From JACVRW01 sp963820315 (GTDB taxonomy: Bacteria; Actinomycetota; Thermoleophilia; Solirubrobacterales; Thermoleophilaceae): a stretch of 64,000 nt of DNA. The notes under the pieces were generated by a model that made no database searches, was not told the origin of the DNA, and worked only from the letters and a program-made list of their open reading frames with translations. The translations under genes were made by a program, and so were the position numbers. How positions within the stretch are numbered: position 1 is the stretch's first letter; each line of letters begins with the position of its first letter. The stretch lies in the NCBI GenBank assembly GCA_963820315.1, contig CAWFZK010000046.1, forward strand, positions 62,001 to 126,000, read 5' to 3'. Positions 7,835 through 16,444 of the stretch are shown here, piece after piece.

Positions 7835-8610
7835 TACGGGTCCCGCGCGTCGATCGCCTCCAGAACCTCGCGCCGGGTCGGCTGCGAGCTGAAGCCCGTG
7901 AGGCACCACGTCGCACCGGCCTCGATCCAGGGTCCCGGGTCGGTGCCCGGCGGGTTCTCGACGACCACCTCGAACGCGCCGGCGTCCGGCTCGCGCAGCT
8001 CCCGGACCTGTGCCACCACGGCCTCGAGCGCGTCGGGCTCCGGCATATCGATCGGGAAGACGCCGTCCCAGCGCGCCGCTCGGCGCAGCGGCCGGCGGTT
8101 CGGCCACACGGCGGCCGCCCAGACGGGAATGCGCGGCTGCTGCACGGGCCGTGGCTCGAACTCGCCCGCCCAGTAGGCGCCGAGGCGCTCGAGGCCGTCG
8201 TCGAGCAGGCGCGCCCGCTCGCGGGCGTCGCCCTCCTCGCCGAAGCGCTCAGGGTCGAACTCGCCCGTACGCCCGCTGCCGATGCCGACGCCCAGCACGA
8301 GCCGGCCGCCCGAGAGCCGGTCGAGGGTGGTCGTCTCGCGCGCGAGCTGGTGCGGGCGCCGCCGCGGCAGTGGCGTGACGAGCGGCCCGATCGTCACCCG
8401 CTCGGTCACCATCGCGACCGCCGCCAGGGTCACCCAGGGATCGGCGAGCGCGCGCACCGGCGGCGCGTAGGAAACGTGGTCCCACACGAAGAAGCCGTCC
8501 CAGCCGCGCTCCTCCGCGCGCGCGGCGAGCTCGGCCACGACGCGCGGCTCCGACAGCTCCTCGAACGGAGCCATGAAGATGCCGTGGCGCGCGCTCAGCC
8601 CCGGCTCCAC
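7834..8610 (-). CDS. LLM-class flavin-dependent oxidoreductase
   Basis: A 258-residue luciferase-like monooxygenase with a TIM-barrel layout: FVWDHV near residue 43, VTIGPLVTPLPRRRPHQLAR, then LSGGRLVLGVGIG, the usual family landmarks. In actinobacteria many members use F420 rather than FMN; sequence alone does not decide. It overlaps the DUF427 gene upstream by 16 bases and the HipA-like gene downstream by one, in the same minus-strand run. Confidence 0.87.
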   Translation of the reverse strand: MEPGLSARHGIFMAPFEELSEPRVVAELAARAEERGWDGFFVWDHVSYAPPVRALADPWVTLAAVAMVTERVTIGPLVTPLPRRRPHQLARETTTLDRLSGGRLVLGVGIGSGRTGEFDPERFGEEGDARERARLLDDGLERLGAYWAGEFEPRPVQQPRIPVWAAAVWPNRRPLRRAARWDGVFPIDMPEPDALEAVVAQVRELREPDAGAFEVVVENPPGTDPGPWIEAGATWCLTGFSSQPTRREVLEAIDARDP

Positions 8611-9357
8611 TGGGTCCGCGGGCGCTCACGCGGCTCGCCGTCGAGCAGCACGTCGACCTGCTCGTCGTAGAAGGCGACAAGTCCCCTGATCTGGGCGGCG
8701 TCGACGATCGGCTCCTCGTAGGTCCAGGCGATGTCGTCGCCGCCGGGGAGGTCGAAGGACCAGTGACTCGCCTCGCCCTTGTAGGCGCAGACCGTGCGCG
8801 TGGCGCTGGCACGCGGCTCGAGCACGAGGTCCCGGCGCGGCAGGTAGAAGCGCATCGGCAGGTGCGTCTCGAAGAGGAGCGTCGGCTCGCTGCTCTCGGC
8901 CAGCAGCGTGCCCCCGAGCTCGATCCTGATGCTGCGCGAGCTCTGCCGAATGTCGATGCGGTGGAACGGGTCGCGGGGGTGGCCGACGTATCGGCTCCTC
9001 CTCCTCGTACCAGCCGTCGAAGGCGCCGTGGTCGAGGATCACGTGGCCGCCGAGCTCGGGGTCGGCGGGGCGGAACGCCGCGGCCTCGAGCCGCGTCCCG
9101 TCGACCAGCACATCGAGGCTCTCGCCGGCCGTGGAGCGTTCCGGGACCTGGCCCTGCGCCGGCGCCAGCTCGGCGTTCAGCTCTTCGAGCGGAACGGCGT
9201 ACCGCGGAACCATGCGGCCCGGCTCCCAGACGAGCAGGGCGCTCGTCGTGTCGACCACGTCGCGTCCGCCTGCCCGCGCCCGCACCCGCTTCTCGGTGGG
9301 CTCGTGGCGCAACTCGCCGAACGCCCCCATGAGCGAGTCGCGTACGCGTGTGCTCAT
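8595..9357 (-). pseudogene. DUF427 domain protein, disrupted by one frameshift
   Basis: Two frames together give one complete DUF427 protein of about 254 residues. The first part, from the ATG at 9357, runs through VILDHGAFDGWYEEEEPI; after about 8,990 the family sequence continues in another frame (HPRDPFHRIDIRQSSRSIR, then YLPRRDLVLEP and CAYKGEASHWSF) to the stop at 8595. DUF427 proteins are small beta-rich proteins of unknown function. A single inserted or lost base near 8,985-9,000 explains everything, so this may be a sequencing indel rather than a dead gene. The stop lies 16 bases inside the following LLM gene. Confidence 0.8.
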
Positions 9358-9384
9358 GGGGGCGAGTCTGTCAGACGGGTTCGG

Positions 9385-10845
9385 CTAGGCGGCCTCGGAG
9401 AGGGCCGGCTCGGCCTGGCGCGAGTCGACTTCCTCCGCGCCCGCCTGCGTGCGCACGACCACGAACGCCACCACGATCGCCACGACCGTAAGCGCCGCGC
9501 CGATCAGGTACGCAAGGTGGTAGCCCGAGTTGAGCGCCGAGGCGACGTTCTCGCCGTCGGCCACGAGCCGCTCGGTGCGCTCGGTCGAGAGCGTCGCGAG
9601 CACCGCCAGGCCAACCGCACCGCCGACCTGCACGGTCGTGTTGATGAAGCCCGACGCGAGCCCCGAGTCCTGCGGCGTGGCGCCCGACATCGCAAGCGTC
9701 ATCAGCGCGGGGAACGAGAGCCCGGCGCCGCCACCCAGCAGCAGCATCGCCGGGAAGACGTCGACGAAGTAGCTGCCGTCGACCGGCGTGCGCGCGAACA
9801 GCAGCAGCCCGGCCACGATGAACGCGAGGCCGGCAAGCAGCGCCGAACGCGGGCCGATGCCCATCATCAGCTTCTCCGCGAGGCCGAGCGACAGGCCGCC
9901 CATCACGACGGCCGAGGGCAGGAATGCCAGGCCGACCTCGAGCGCGTTGTAGCCGAGGATGCCCTGGAGGTAGAGCGCTCCGAGGAAGAACATCCCGAAG
10001 AAGCCGACGACCAGCAGGGCCATCACGAGGTTGGCGCCGGTCACGTTGCGCGAGCGGAACAGGCGCAGCGGCATCAGCGGGTTGGCGATGCGCGCCTGAC
10101 GGGCCACGAAGGCCGCCAGCAGCGCGAGCGCGACCGCGCCGAGCCCGAGCGTTTGAGCGGAGCCCCAGCCCTGCTCGCTCGTCTCGAGCAACGTGTAGAC
10201 GCCCAGCATCAGCCCGCCCGTCAGGAGCGCCGCGCCGGGGATGTCGGCGCCCTTGTCGAGGCCGATGCCGTCGCGGTCCTCGACGAGCCGCAGCGCCAGC
10301 AGGCCGACGGTCACGCCGACCGGCAGGTTCACGAAGAAGATCCAGTGCCAGTTGATGGCCTCGGTGAGGACACCGCCGAGCAGGAGCCCGATCGAGGCGC
10401 CGGCGGAGGCGACGAAGCTGTAGATGCCGATCGCCTTGGCCTGCTCCCGGGGCTCCGGGAACATCGTCACGATCATGCCGAGGATCACCGCGGACGCGAC
10501 CGCGCCGCCGGCACCCTGCACGAAGCGGGCGGCGATCAGCATGCCCTGGGTCTGAGCGACCGCGCACAGGAGCGAGGCCGCCGTGAAGACGACCAGGCCG
10601 GTGAGGAACACTCTTCGCTGGCCGATCAGGTCGCCGATCCGGCCGGCGAGCAACAGCAGGCCGCCGAAGGCGATCAGATAAGCGTTGACGACCCACGCCA
10701 GGTTGCTCTGGGAGAAGCCCAGATCATCCTGAATCGACGGCAGCGCCACGTTCACGATCGTCGCGTCGAGGACGATCATCAGCATGCCGCCGCACAGGAC
10801 GTACAGCGCCAGCCAGCGGTTGGTCGTATCGCTTGTCACGTTCAC
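9385..10845 (-). CDS. MFS drug efflux transporter, DHA2/EmrB-like (14 TM)
   Basis: About 486 residues with many hydrophobic segments, consistent with 14 membrane helices. Motif D1/C of drug:H+ antiporters is visible near the start (VLDATIVNVALPSIQDDLG) and the cytoplasmic loop motif A appears as GRIGDLIGQRRVF. It would export hydrophobic compounds in exchange for protons. I prefer the GTG at 10845, five bases after a good AGGAG ribosome-binding site; a second GTG lies two codons on, and the frame is open to 10869. The DrrAB-type exporter follows upstream on the same strand, making this a small efflux cluster. Confidence 0.9.
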   Translation of the reverse strand: MNVTSDTTNRWLALYVLCGGMLMIVLDATIVNVALPSIQDDLGFSQSNLAWVVNAYLIAFGGLLLLAGRIGDLIGQRRVFLTGLVVFTAASLLCAVAQTQGMLIAARFVQGAGGAVASAVILGMIVTMFPEPREQAKAIGIYSFVASAGASIGLLLGGVLTEAINWHWIFFVNLPVGVTVGLLALRLVEDRDGIGLDKGADIPGAALLTGGLMLGVYTLLETSEQGWGSAQTLGLGAVALALLAAFVARQARIANPLMPLRLFRSRNVTGANLVMALLVVGFFGMFFLGALYLQGILGYNALEVGLAFLPSAVVMGGLSLGLAEKLMMGIGPRSALLAGLAFIVAGLLLFARTPVDGSYFVDVFPAMLLLGGGAGLSFPALMTLAMSGATPQDSGLASGFINTTVQVGGAVGLAVLATLSTERTERLVADGENVASALNSGYHLAYLIGAALTVVAIVVAFVVVRTQAGAEEVDSRQAEPALSEAA

Positions 10846-10946
10846 TCCCACTCCTGAAAATCGGGTCACGCCACGTATGACTGACCTTCCCGGTCGAAGT
10901 CATCGCGCGTGTGACACTCCTCACACGGCGCGGTGAGCCGCTGCGC

Positions 10947-11798
10947 CTAGACGCTGCGCGTGCGGTACAGGTGGGTCGTCAGCGGCATGAAGATCGCCGT
11001 GAGAGCGACCGCCGTGCCGAAGACGATCCCGATGTCGCCCATGTCGACGTCGCCCGCCATCAACCCGCGCGAGGCGTCCGCGAGGATCGAGATCGGGTTG
11101 ACGTTCACGAACGCCTCGAGCGCGGCCGGCAGCGTGTCCGGCTCGACGAAGACGTTGCTGAGGAACGTCAGCGGGAAGATCCCCATGAACCCGGCGTTCA
11201 TGACCGCATTGGGCGAGCGCATCAGCAGGCCAATCGTCTGGAAGACCCAGGAGAGCGCGAACGCGAACACCACCACGAGCAGCAGCGCGAGCACGACGCC
11301 CTCCGCCCCGCCGTCGGGGCGGTAGCCGAGGATCATGCCGACCGCGACGATCACGATCCCGGCCACCAGGTAGCGCACGCTGTCGCCGAGCAGCGCGCCG
11401 ACGAGCGGCGCCGGGCGCCAGATCGGCAGCGTCCGGAAGCGGTCGACGACGCCCTTCGTGAGATCGGTGTTGAGCGCCACGCCCGAGTAGACGGTCGTGA
11501 ACAGCACCGACATCACGAGGATCCCGGGCAGGATGTAGTCCAGGTAGGCCGCGGTCGAGCCGGCGATCGCGCCGCCGAAGATGTACGTGAACATGAGCAC
11601 GAACATCACCGGCGTGATCGTCACGTCGAGCAGCTGCTCCGGCACGTGCTTGACCTTGAGCATGCCGCGCCAGCCGTACGTGAGCGCCGCCGAGAGCGCG
11701 CTCGCGCGCTTCGGGCGCGCGGTCGCCGCGATCGCCTTCTGAACCGCCGCTGCGTCGGCGATGGCCGAGGTCTGGTCAGTGGTGGCCGGGGTGCTCAT
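10947..11798 (-). CDS. ABC-2 type transporter permease, DrrB-like
   Basis: A 283-residue permease with six predicted membrane segments and the ABC-2 family loop (LTKGVVDRFRTLPI) that contacts the ATPase. Family members export daunorubicin-like drugs or lipids. Its ATG overlaps the stop of the ATPase gene by four bases (ATGA), so the two proteins should be made in equal amounts as one exporter. Confidence 0.92.
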   Translation of the reverse strand: MSTPATTDQTSAIADAAAVQKAIAATARPKRASALSAALTYGWRGMLKVKHVPEQLLDVTITPVMFVLMFTYIFGGAIAGSTAAYLDYILPGILVMSVLFTTVYSGVALNTDLTKGVVDRFRTLPIWRPAPLVGALLGDSVRYLVAGIVIVAVGMILGYRPDGGAEGVVLALLLVVVFAFALSWVFQTIGLLMRSPNAVMNAGFMGIFPLTFLSNVFVEPDTLPAALEAFVNVNPISILADASRGLMAGDVDMGDIGIVFGTAVALTAIFMPLTTHLYRTRSV

Positions 11799-12784
11799 GC
11801 TGCGCGTTCCTCCTGCATGTCGGCTTCGTCGGCAGACTCCTCCGCGGTGTGGCCAGTGAGCGCGAGGAAGACCTCGTCGAGACTCGGCTGCCCGAGCGAG
11901 AAGTCGGCGATCCGCACTCCCTCGCGCGTCAGCCGCGCGACCGCCTCGGCGGCGCGATCGGGGTCGGCGCAGGGCGCCGTCAGCGCGGCGGGGTCGGGCT
12001 CGAGATGGACCTCGCCGAGCTCCGCGGCGACGAGCCGCTCGGCCTCGGGGCGCTGGTCCGGTTCGAGCAGGCGGATGTGCAACCGGCCCGAGCCGACCGA
12101 CGCCTTCAGCTGGCTCGGCGTGCCCTCTGCGATCACCTTGCCGTGGTCGATCACGGCGATTCCCTCAGCGAGCTGGTCGGCCTCGTCGAGGTACTGGGTG
12201 CAGAGCAGGATCGTCGTGCCGCTGTTCGAGAGCGCGCGGATGATGTCCCAGACCTGGTTGCGCGAGCGCGGGTCGAGGCCGGTGGTCGGCTCGTCGAGGA
12301 ACATCACCTCGGGCGTGACCACGATGCTCGCCGCGATGTCGAGCCGGCGGCGCATGCCGCCCGAGTAGTGCTTCACGAGCCGCGCCGACGCCTCGCCGAG
12401 GCCGAAGGCATCGAGCAACTCGGTCGCACGCGCCTTCGCTGCGTCGCGTTTCAGGCCGAGCAGCCGACCCAGCAGGATCAGGTTCTCGCGTCCGGTCAGG
12501 TCCTCGTCGACGGACGCCAGCTGGCCGGTCAGGCTGATCAGCCCGCGCACGGTGTCGGCCTCCTTGACGATGTCGTGGCCGAGCACGCGGGCCGAGCCGG
12601 CGTCCGGTGTGAGCAGGGTGGCGAGCATGCGGATGGTGGTCGTCTTGCCGGCTCCGTTCGGGCCGAGCACGCCGTACACCGAGCCGCTGCGCACGGTCAG
12701 ATCCACGCCGTCGACGGCGCGCGTCTTGCCAAACGACTTCACGAGGCCGTTGGCCTCGATCGCCAATGGGGGATTGGTTGACAT
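11795..12784 (-). CDS. ABC transporter ATP-binding protein, DrrA-like
   Basis: A 329-residue ATPase from the ATG at 12784, preceded by AGGAG. Walker A is GPNGAGKTTT, the signature motif is HYSGGMRRRLDIA, and Walker B is VMFLDEPTTGLD. The C-terminal extension with LAEGIAVIDHGKVIAEGTP and a final SLDEVFLALTG is typical of DrrA-type drug exporters. It pairs with the downstream permease. A MarR regulator with two palindromic operators lies divergently upstream and most likely represses this exporter; the candidate VOC remnant at 12880-12951 lies in the leader. Confidence 0.92.
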   Translation of the reverse strand: MSTNPPLAIEANGLVKSFGKTRAVDGVDLTVRSGSVYGVLGPNGAGKTTTIRMLATLLTPDAGSARVLGHDIVKEADTVRGLISLTGQLASVDEDLTGRENLILLGRLLGLKRDAAKARATELLDAFGLGEASARLVKHYSGGMRRRLDIAASIVVTPEVMFLDEPTTGLDPRSRNQVWDIIRALSNSGTTILLCTQYLDEADQLAEGIAVIDHGKVIAEGTPSQLKASVGSGRLHIRLLEPDQRPEAERLVAAELGEVHLEPDPAALTAPCADPDRAAEAVARLTREGVRIADFSLGQPSLDEVFLALTGHTAEESADEADMQEERAA

Positions 12785-12879
12785 CAGACTCCTGGGGCGT
12801 TGCGGTTTCGTCTGCTGTTGAGACGGGGGGAAGCGACGAAACTCATCGGGGGGCGTACTCACACACGGTACGCAGATCA

Positions 12880-12951
12880 TCAGCAGAGCACCTCGAAGGC
12901 CCTGGCCGCCTGGACGTCGTTCACGGTCAGGTTGAGGTGGTTGAGCTTCAT
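12880..12951 (-). pseudogene. 23-codon remnant of a VOC/glyoxalase gene (or leader peptide)
   Basis: An ATG at 12951 with an AGGTG ribosome-binding site opens a 23-residue frame, MKLNHLNLTVNDVQAARAF followed by EVLC and a stop. The first 19 residues match the canonical N-terminus of VOC-superfamily proteins (glyoxalase / bleomycin resistance), which continue for another 100 residues. Here the rest of the gene is absent. It sits between the two MarR operators and the ABC exporter gene, so it would be the first translated frame on that message. Confidence 0.55.
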
Positions 12952-12970
12952 GGGGGCACCTCGTTATCGT

Positions 12971-12988
12971 TTGACAGCGACCTGTCAA
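12971..12988. promoter_or_regulatory. MarR operator 1
   Basis: TTGACAGCGACCTGTCAA is an 18-bp near-perfect palindrome (seven-base arms TTGACAG/CTGTCAA around CGAC). It shares its arms with the second site 28 bases downstream. It lies in the divergent region between the MarR gene and the exporter operon. Confidence 0.75.
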
Positions 12989-12998
12989 TCTATCATCC

Positions 12999-13016
12999 TT
13001 GACAGGAGCCTGTCAA
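12999..13016. promoter_or_regulatory. MarR operator 2, overlapping the marR ribosome-binding site
   Basis: TTGACAGGAGCCTGTCAA is an 18-bp palindrome with the same TTGACAG/CTGTCAA arms as site 1. Its centre contains the AGGAG ribosome-binding site for the MarR gene, which starts at 13019, so bound repressor would also cover the translation start region. The pair is characteristic of an autoregulated MarR switch. Confidence 0.75.
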
Positions 13017-13018
13017 TC

Positions 13019-13480
13019 ATGGAGCACCCCAGCGGACACGTGAGCACCCCGGCGGAGGCGGCCTTCACACGGCTCGTGCTGCTCGTGTTCCGGCTGAACG
13101 GCCTGCTGCTCGAGACGGGTGACCGGCTCGCAGCGCCCTCCGGCCAGACGAGCGCGCGCTGGCAGGTGATGGGCGTGATCGATCACGAGCCGATGACGGT
13201 CTCCCAGATCGCGCGCGCGATGGGGCTGCGGCGCCAGAGCGTGCAGCGCACCGCCGATCTGCTCGCGGCCGACGGCGTCGCCGAGTTCCTCGACAACCCA
13301 GCGGACAAGCGCGCGAGGCTGCTGACGCTCACCACGCGCGGCCGCCGTGCCCTGCGCGCCATCGAGCGCGTGCAGTTCGAGTGGGCGCGCAACCACGGCG
13401 AGGCAATCGGACGTAAGCGTCTCGAGAGCGCGGCGGACGCGCTCGAGGAGACCATCGCCCACCTGGAGAGGAGCGACTGA
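13019..13480 (+). CDS. MarR family transcriptional regulator
   Basis: A 153-residue winged-helix regulator from the ATG at 13019. The central HTH reads MTVSQIARAMGLRRQSVQRT and the wing is FLDNPADKRARLLTLTTRGR, with the DxRxR signature of the family. It is divergent from the DrrAB-type exporter and from the truncated VOC frame. Two matching palindromes lie in the shared upstream region, one over its own ribosome-binding site, so it is probably an autorepressor released by a compound that the exporter removes. Confidence 0.9.
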   Translation: MEHPSGHVSTPAEAAFTRLVLLVFRLNGLLLETGDRLAAPSGQTSARWQVMGVIDHEPMTVSQIARAMGLRRQSVQRTADLLAADGVAEFLDNPADKRARLLTLTTRGRRALRAIERVQFEWARNHGEAIGRKRLESAADALEETIAHLERSD

Positions 13481-13523
13481 CGGCCTTGACTTCGAGCGCA
13501 CTTGAGGTCCTAGCGTGCGCACG

Positions 13524-13976
13524 ATGAGCACGTTCACAGAGAGCGAGATCGAGTACCTGAACAGCCAGCCGCTCGGGCGGATCGCGACCGTCGGCGCCGA
13601 TGGAAGGCCGCACGTGATGCCCGTCGGGGTCTTCTACGACCCCGAGTTCGAGGCGATCGTGATCGGCGGCGCCGGCGACATGGCCGCCAGTAAGAAGTTC
13701 CGCGATGCGCGGCGCCGGCGCGAGGTGGCGGTGGTCGTCGACGACCTCGCCTCGATCGAGCCCTGGCTGCCCCGGGGGATCGAGATCCGCGGGCACGCGG
13801 AGACGCACACCGCCGGCGGTGCAGAGGTGGGCGAGCGGCTCGGCGCGAGCTTCCCGTTCCAGCCGGCGTGGATCCGGATCCGGCCGCGGCGCGTCCTGAG
13901 CTGGGGCATCGAGGGCGACGCGTTCGACATGTTCGCGCGCGACGTCGGCCAACCGGCCGGCGGACGGTCCTCGTAG
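13524..13976 (+). CDS. PPOX-class F420-dependent oxidoreductase
   Basis: A 150-residue pyridoxamine-5'-phosphate-oxidase-fold protein. The split-barrel opening is EIEYLNSQPLGRIATVGADG followed by PHVMPVGVFYDPEF, as in F420-binding PPOX proteins of actinobacteria. It would bind FMN or F420 and reduce a small substrate; the substrate is unknown. The ATG at 13524 follows the MarR gene by 43 bases. Confidence 0.82.
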   Translation: MSTFTESEIEYLNSQPLGRIATVGADGRPHVMPVGVFYDPEFEAIVIGGAGDMAASKKFRDARRRREVAVVVDDLASIEPWLPRGIEIRGHAETHTAGGAEVGERLGASFPFQPAWIRIRPRRVLSWGIEGDAFDMFARDVGQPAGGRSS

Positions 13977-14013
13977 ACGCTGCGACCGCACATCCGCTAC
14001 TGCTTGTCCCGTT

Positions 14014-14926
14014 CTGAGCGAATCGCGCGCACTCGTCACAGGAGCCACCGGGTTCATCGGCGGCCGGCTCGCCCGCCGGCTGCTGTGCCGATGGTGCGCG
14101 CGTTCGCTGTCTCGTGCGAGACCGGCGCCGGGCTGAGGACCTGTCGGAGCTCGGCGCCGAGCTCCACGAGGGCGACGTCCTCGACCCCGCCTCGCTCGCC
14201 GGGGCGGGCGAGGGCGTCGACGTCGCCTACTACCTGATCCACTCGATGGGCCGCGGCGGCGACGCCGACTACACGGAGCGTGAGCGAGCTGCCGCTCGTG
14301 CGTTCGCAGAGATGGCGCGGCGTGAGGGAGTCGAGCGGACCGTCTACCTCGGCGGGCTCGGCGGTGAGGGCGTCGGCTCGAAACACCTGCGCGCACGCCA
14401 CGAGACGGCCACGATTCTCGCCGAGCACGGCCCGCCGCTCACCTACTTCCGCGCCGCGATGGTCGTCGGCAGCGGCAGCGAGTCCTACCGCACGCTGCGC
14501 TATCTGGTCCAGCGGTTGCCCGTGATGATCGCGCCCGCGTGGCTCTCGACGGAGACGCAGCCGATCGGCCTCGAGGACGTGCTCTCCTACCTCGCGCTGG
14601 CGCCCGAGGTCGAGGAATCGAAGGGGCGCGAGGTCGAGATCGGCGGGCCCGACATCCTCGCCTACGCGGACATGCTCGACCGGATGGCGGACGCGCTCGG
14701 CAGGCGCCGCCGGCCGCGGCTGAAGGTCCCGTTTCTCACGCCGTGGTTGTCCTCGCTCTGGATCGGGCTCGTGACCCCGGTCGACGCCGGGGTCGCGCGG
14801 CCGCTGATCGAGGGGCTCAGGACCCGGACGGTCGTCGAGGACCCCTCCGGCGCCGCGCTCTTCCCGGTGACGCCGCAGCCGTTCGGCGAGGCGCTGCGCG
14901 CGGCGCTCGCGGACGAGGCGCGCTAG
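14014..14926 (+). pseudogene. NAD(P)H-binding NmrA/epimerase-like protein with a frameshift
   Basis: The N-terminal Rossmann motif ALVTGATGFIGGRLARRLL reads in one frame up to about 14,087. The rest of the protein (DGARVRCLVRDRRRAEDL onward, through VYLGGLGGEGVGSKHLRAR) continues in another frame to the stop at 14926. Removing one T in CTGCTGTGCC restores a full SDR-type protein of about 303 residues. No good ATG, GTG or TTG start is present in the N-terminal frame, so the start is approximate. Relatives are NAD(P)-binding proteins of the atypical short-chain reductase group. Confidence 0.75.
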
Positions 14927-15310
14927 CTACCCGTCCGCTCGTTCGAGCGCCGCCGCCACAGCGGCCGTGGCGAGCGCCGAAGCGCCCGCCACCACCGCCG
15001 TGGCCCGAGCGGAGCCGGCCGGCAGTCCGTTCCGCTCGGCCACGGTCGAGGCGATGTCGGAGAGGTCGCCGCCGAAGCTGGCGGCGAGCCAGGGCAGTGC
15101 CGAGCCTCCTTGCAGCGCCGCCCGCAGCGCTCCGGAGTGCAGGAGCACCTCCCGCGCCCCAAGTGCCCGCAGGGCGACACGGCCGCCCGCGCTCTCCGCA
15201 GTGTCCCCGAGCCAGCTGCGCGTCAGCCGCTCGGGGATCGCGATCAGCGCAGCGCCGTAGGCGATGCGCATCCCTGTGACCGCGACAGCGGAGGCGCGGG
15301 CGGCGTGCAT
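14927..15310 (-). CDS. Small membrane protein of unknown function
   Basis: A 127-residue alanine-rich protein with hydrophobic stretches near residues 8-28 (AVAVTGMRIAYGAALIAIP) and at the C-terminus (ATAVVAGASALATAAVAAAL). I do not recognise the family. Its ATG shares its A with the TGA of the HtaA-like gene, so it is translationally coupled to that gene and may work at the membrane with it. Confidence 0.6.
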   Translation of the reverse strand: MHAARASAVAVTGMRIAYGAALIAIPERLTRSWLGDTAESAGGRVALRALGAREVLLHSGALRAALQGGSALPWLAASFGGDLSDIASTVAERNGLPAGSARATAVVAGASALATAAVAAALERADG

Positions 15311-16344
15311 CAGCGCGCCCGGGCCGTGACGGCGGCAGTTCCCAGCAGCAGTCCCTCGCTGAAGGCGGTCGTGGAGAACGCCCCGTTGAGAGCCTGTGCG
15401 GCGTCGCCTGTCAGCGTGGCCCGGACACCAGCGAGCGTGATCCGGCGGCCCCGCACCTGCGCATCGAGCTGCGACAGGTCGAGGTTCAGGATCGACACAC
15501 GCTGGCCTCCCAGCAGTGCGGTCAGGTCGGGATCGGAGTCGACGTTGATGGTGAACGCGGTCAGCTCAACCGACGTGGAGCCCTTGGACAGCCGGATGCC
15601 GCCCGAGTGCGCCACGCGCCCGGCGAACGACTTCGCGTCGAGCTTGCCGCCGGTGATCGGGAAGCTGAGTCCGCCGCTCGCCGCGCTCGCCGGGTCGACC
15701 GGCGCCGCCTCGACGCCGAGCGATGCGAGCGCCGCCGCGGCGCCGGAGTCCAGCGCCAGGGTGGTCGCCCCGCCCGCCAGCTCCACCTGCGCCGGCGTGG
15801 CCCTGACCGTCACCCTGCCGATCGGCAACCCGCCTGCGAACAGGTCCGTCTGGAACGCGGCGTTGAGCGCCTTCGCTGCCTGCCCGCTGAGCAGCGCCTG
15901 CACGCCTCGAACCGTCGTGCCGAGGCCGTTGCGGACGACCTTGGCGTTCTTCAGCGAGAGCGTGAGCGCCGTCAGGCGGCCCTTGCCCACCTTCGCGGTG
16001 AGGATCGCTCGGCGCGAGCCGACGTGCACACGGAAATTGCGGAGCGCGACGCGAGTGCCACCGGCGCGCAGCGCGAGGCCGCCGCTGTGGTCGATGCGCC
16101 CCGCCGACGTCGCCGGGTCGATCGACCCGCCTGTGATCGGGAAAGCCACTCCGCCGCCGCGCACGCGCGCGGGGCTCAGCGGCGTCAGCGCCACGCCGTT
16201 CGACTGGAGCGCCGCCGCCGTGCCCGACGCGAGCTTGAGCGTGGTCGCTCCGCCCGCCAGCCGCACATTCGCGCTAGCAGAGGGGGCGAGCGCCAGCAGC
16301 GCGGCTACGATCGCCGCCAGCGCCAGCATGCTGATCCGTTTCAC
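15310..16344 (-). CDS. Secreted protein with two tandem HtaA-like repeats
   Basis: A 344-residue protein with a clear signal peptide (MKRISMLALAAIVAALLALA, cleavage after ASA). Two homologous units follow, each starting with a GGATTL(K/A)L block and containing an FPITGG motif (residues about 27-165 and 190-335). This is the layout of HtaA-domain proteins, which in corynebacteria bind heme at the cell surface; whether this one binds heme is unknown. A small membrane protein is coupled downstream and a sigma/anti-sigma pair starts divergently about 100 bases away, which could control it. Confidence 0.75.
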   Translation of the reverse strand: MKRISMLALAAIVAALLALAPSASANVRLAGGATTLKLASGTAAALQSNGVALTPLSPARVRGGGVAFPITGGSIDPATSAGRIDHSGGLALRAGGTRVALRNFRVHVGSRRAILTAKVGKGRLTALTLSLKNAKVVRNGLGTTVRGVQALLSGQAAKALNAAFQTDLFAGGLPIGRVTVRATPAQVELAGGATTLALDSGAAAALASLGVEAAPVDPASAASGGLSFPITGGKLDAKSFAGRVAHSGGIRLSKGSTSVELTAFTINVDSDPDLTALLGGQRVSILNLDLSQLDAQVRGRRITLAGVRATLTGDAAQALNGAFSTTAFSEGLLLGTAAVTARAR

Positions 16345-16444
16345 TTCCTACCTCCATGATCGATTGCCCTTCCGTGCCGTATCCGGACCTCGGCAGGGCG
16401 GCGGTTGGGCAACCGTGCGCCTCGTGCTTCTCGTAACCCTCGCG

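Noticed and set aside
8908..10857. 649-codon open frame on the plus strand
   Set aside because: Antisense to the MFS transporter and DUF427 genes, rich in Arg, Glu and His without any domain; a codon-bias shadow.
12838..12847. GATGAGTTTC on the minus strand before the ABC exporter as a third sigma-module site
   Set aside because: Only ten bases match, the TCCGG part is missing, and one such match is expected by chance at a level that is not negligible in 64 kb.
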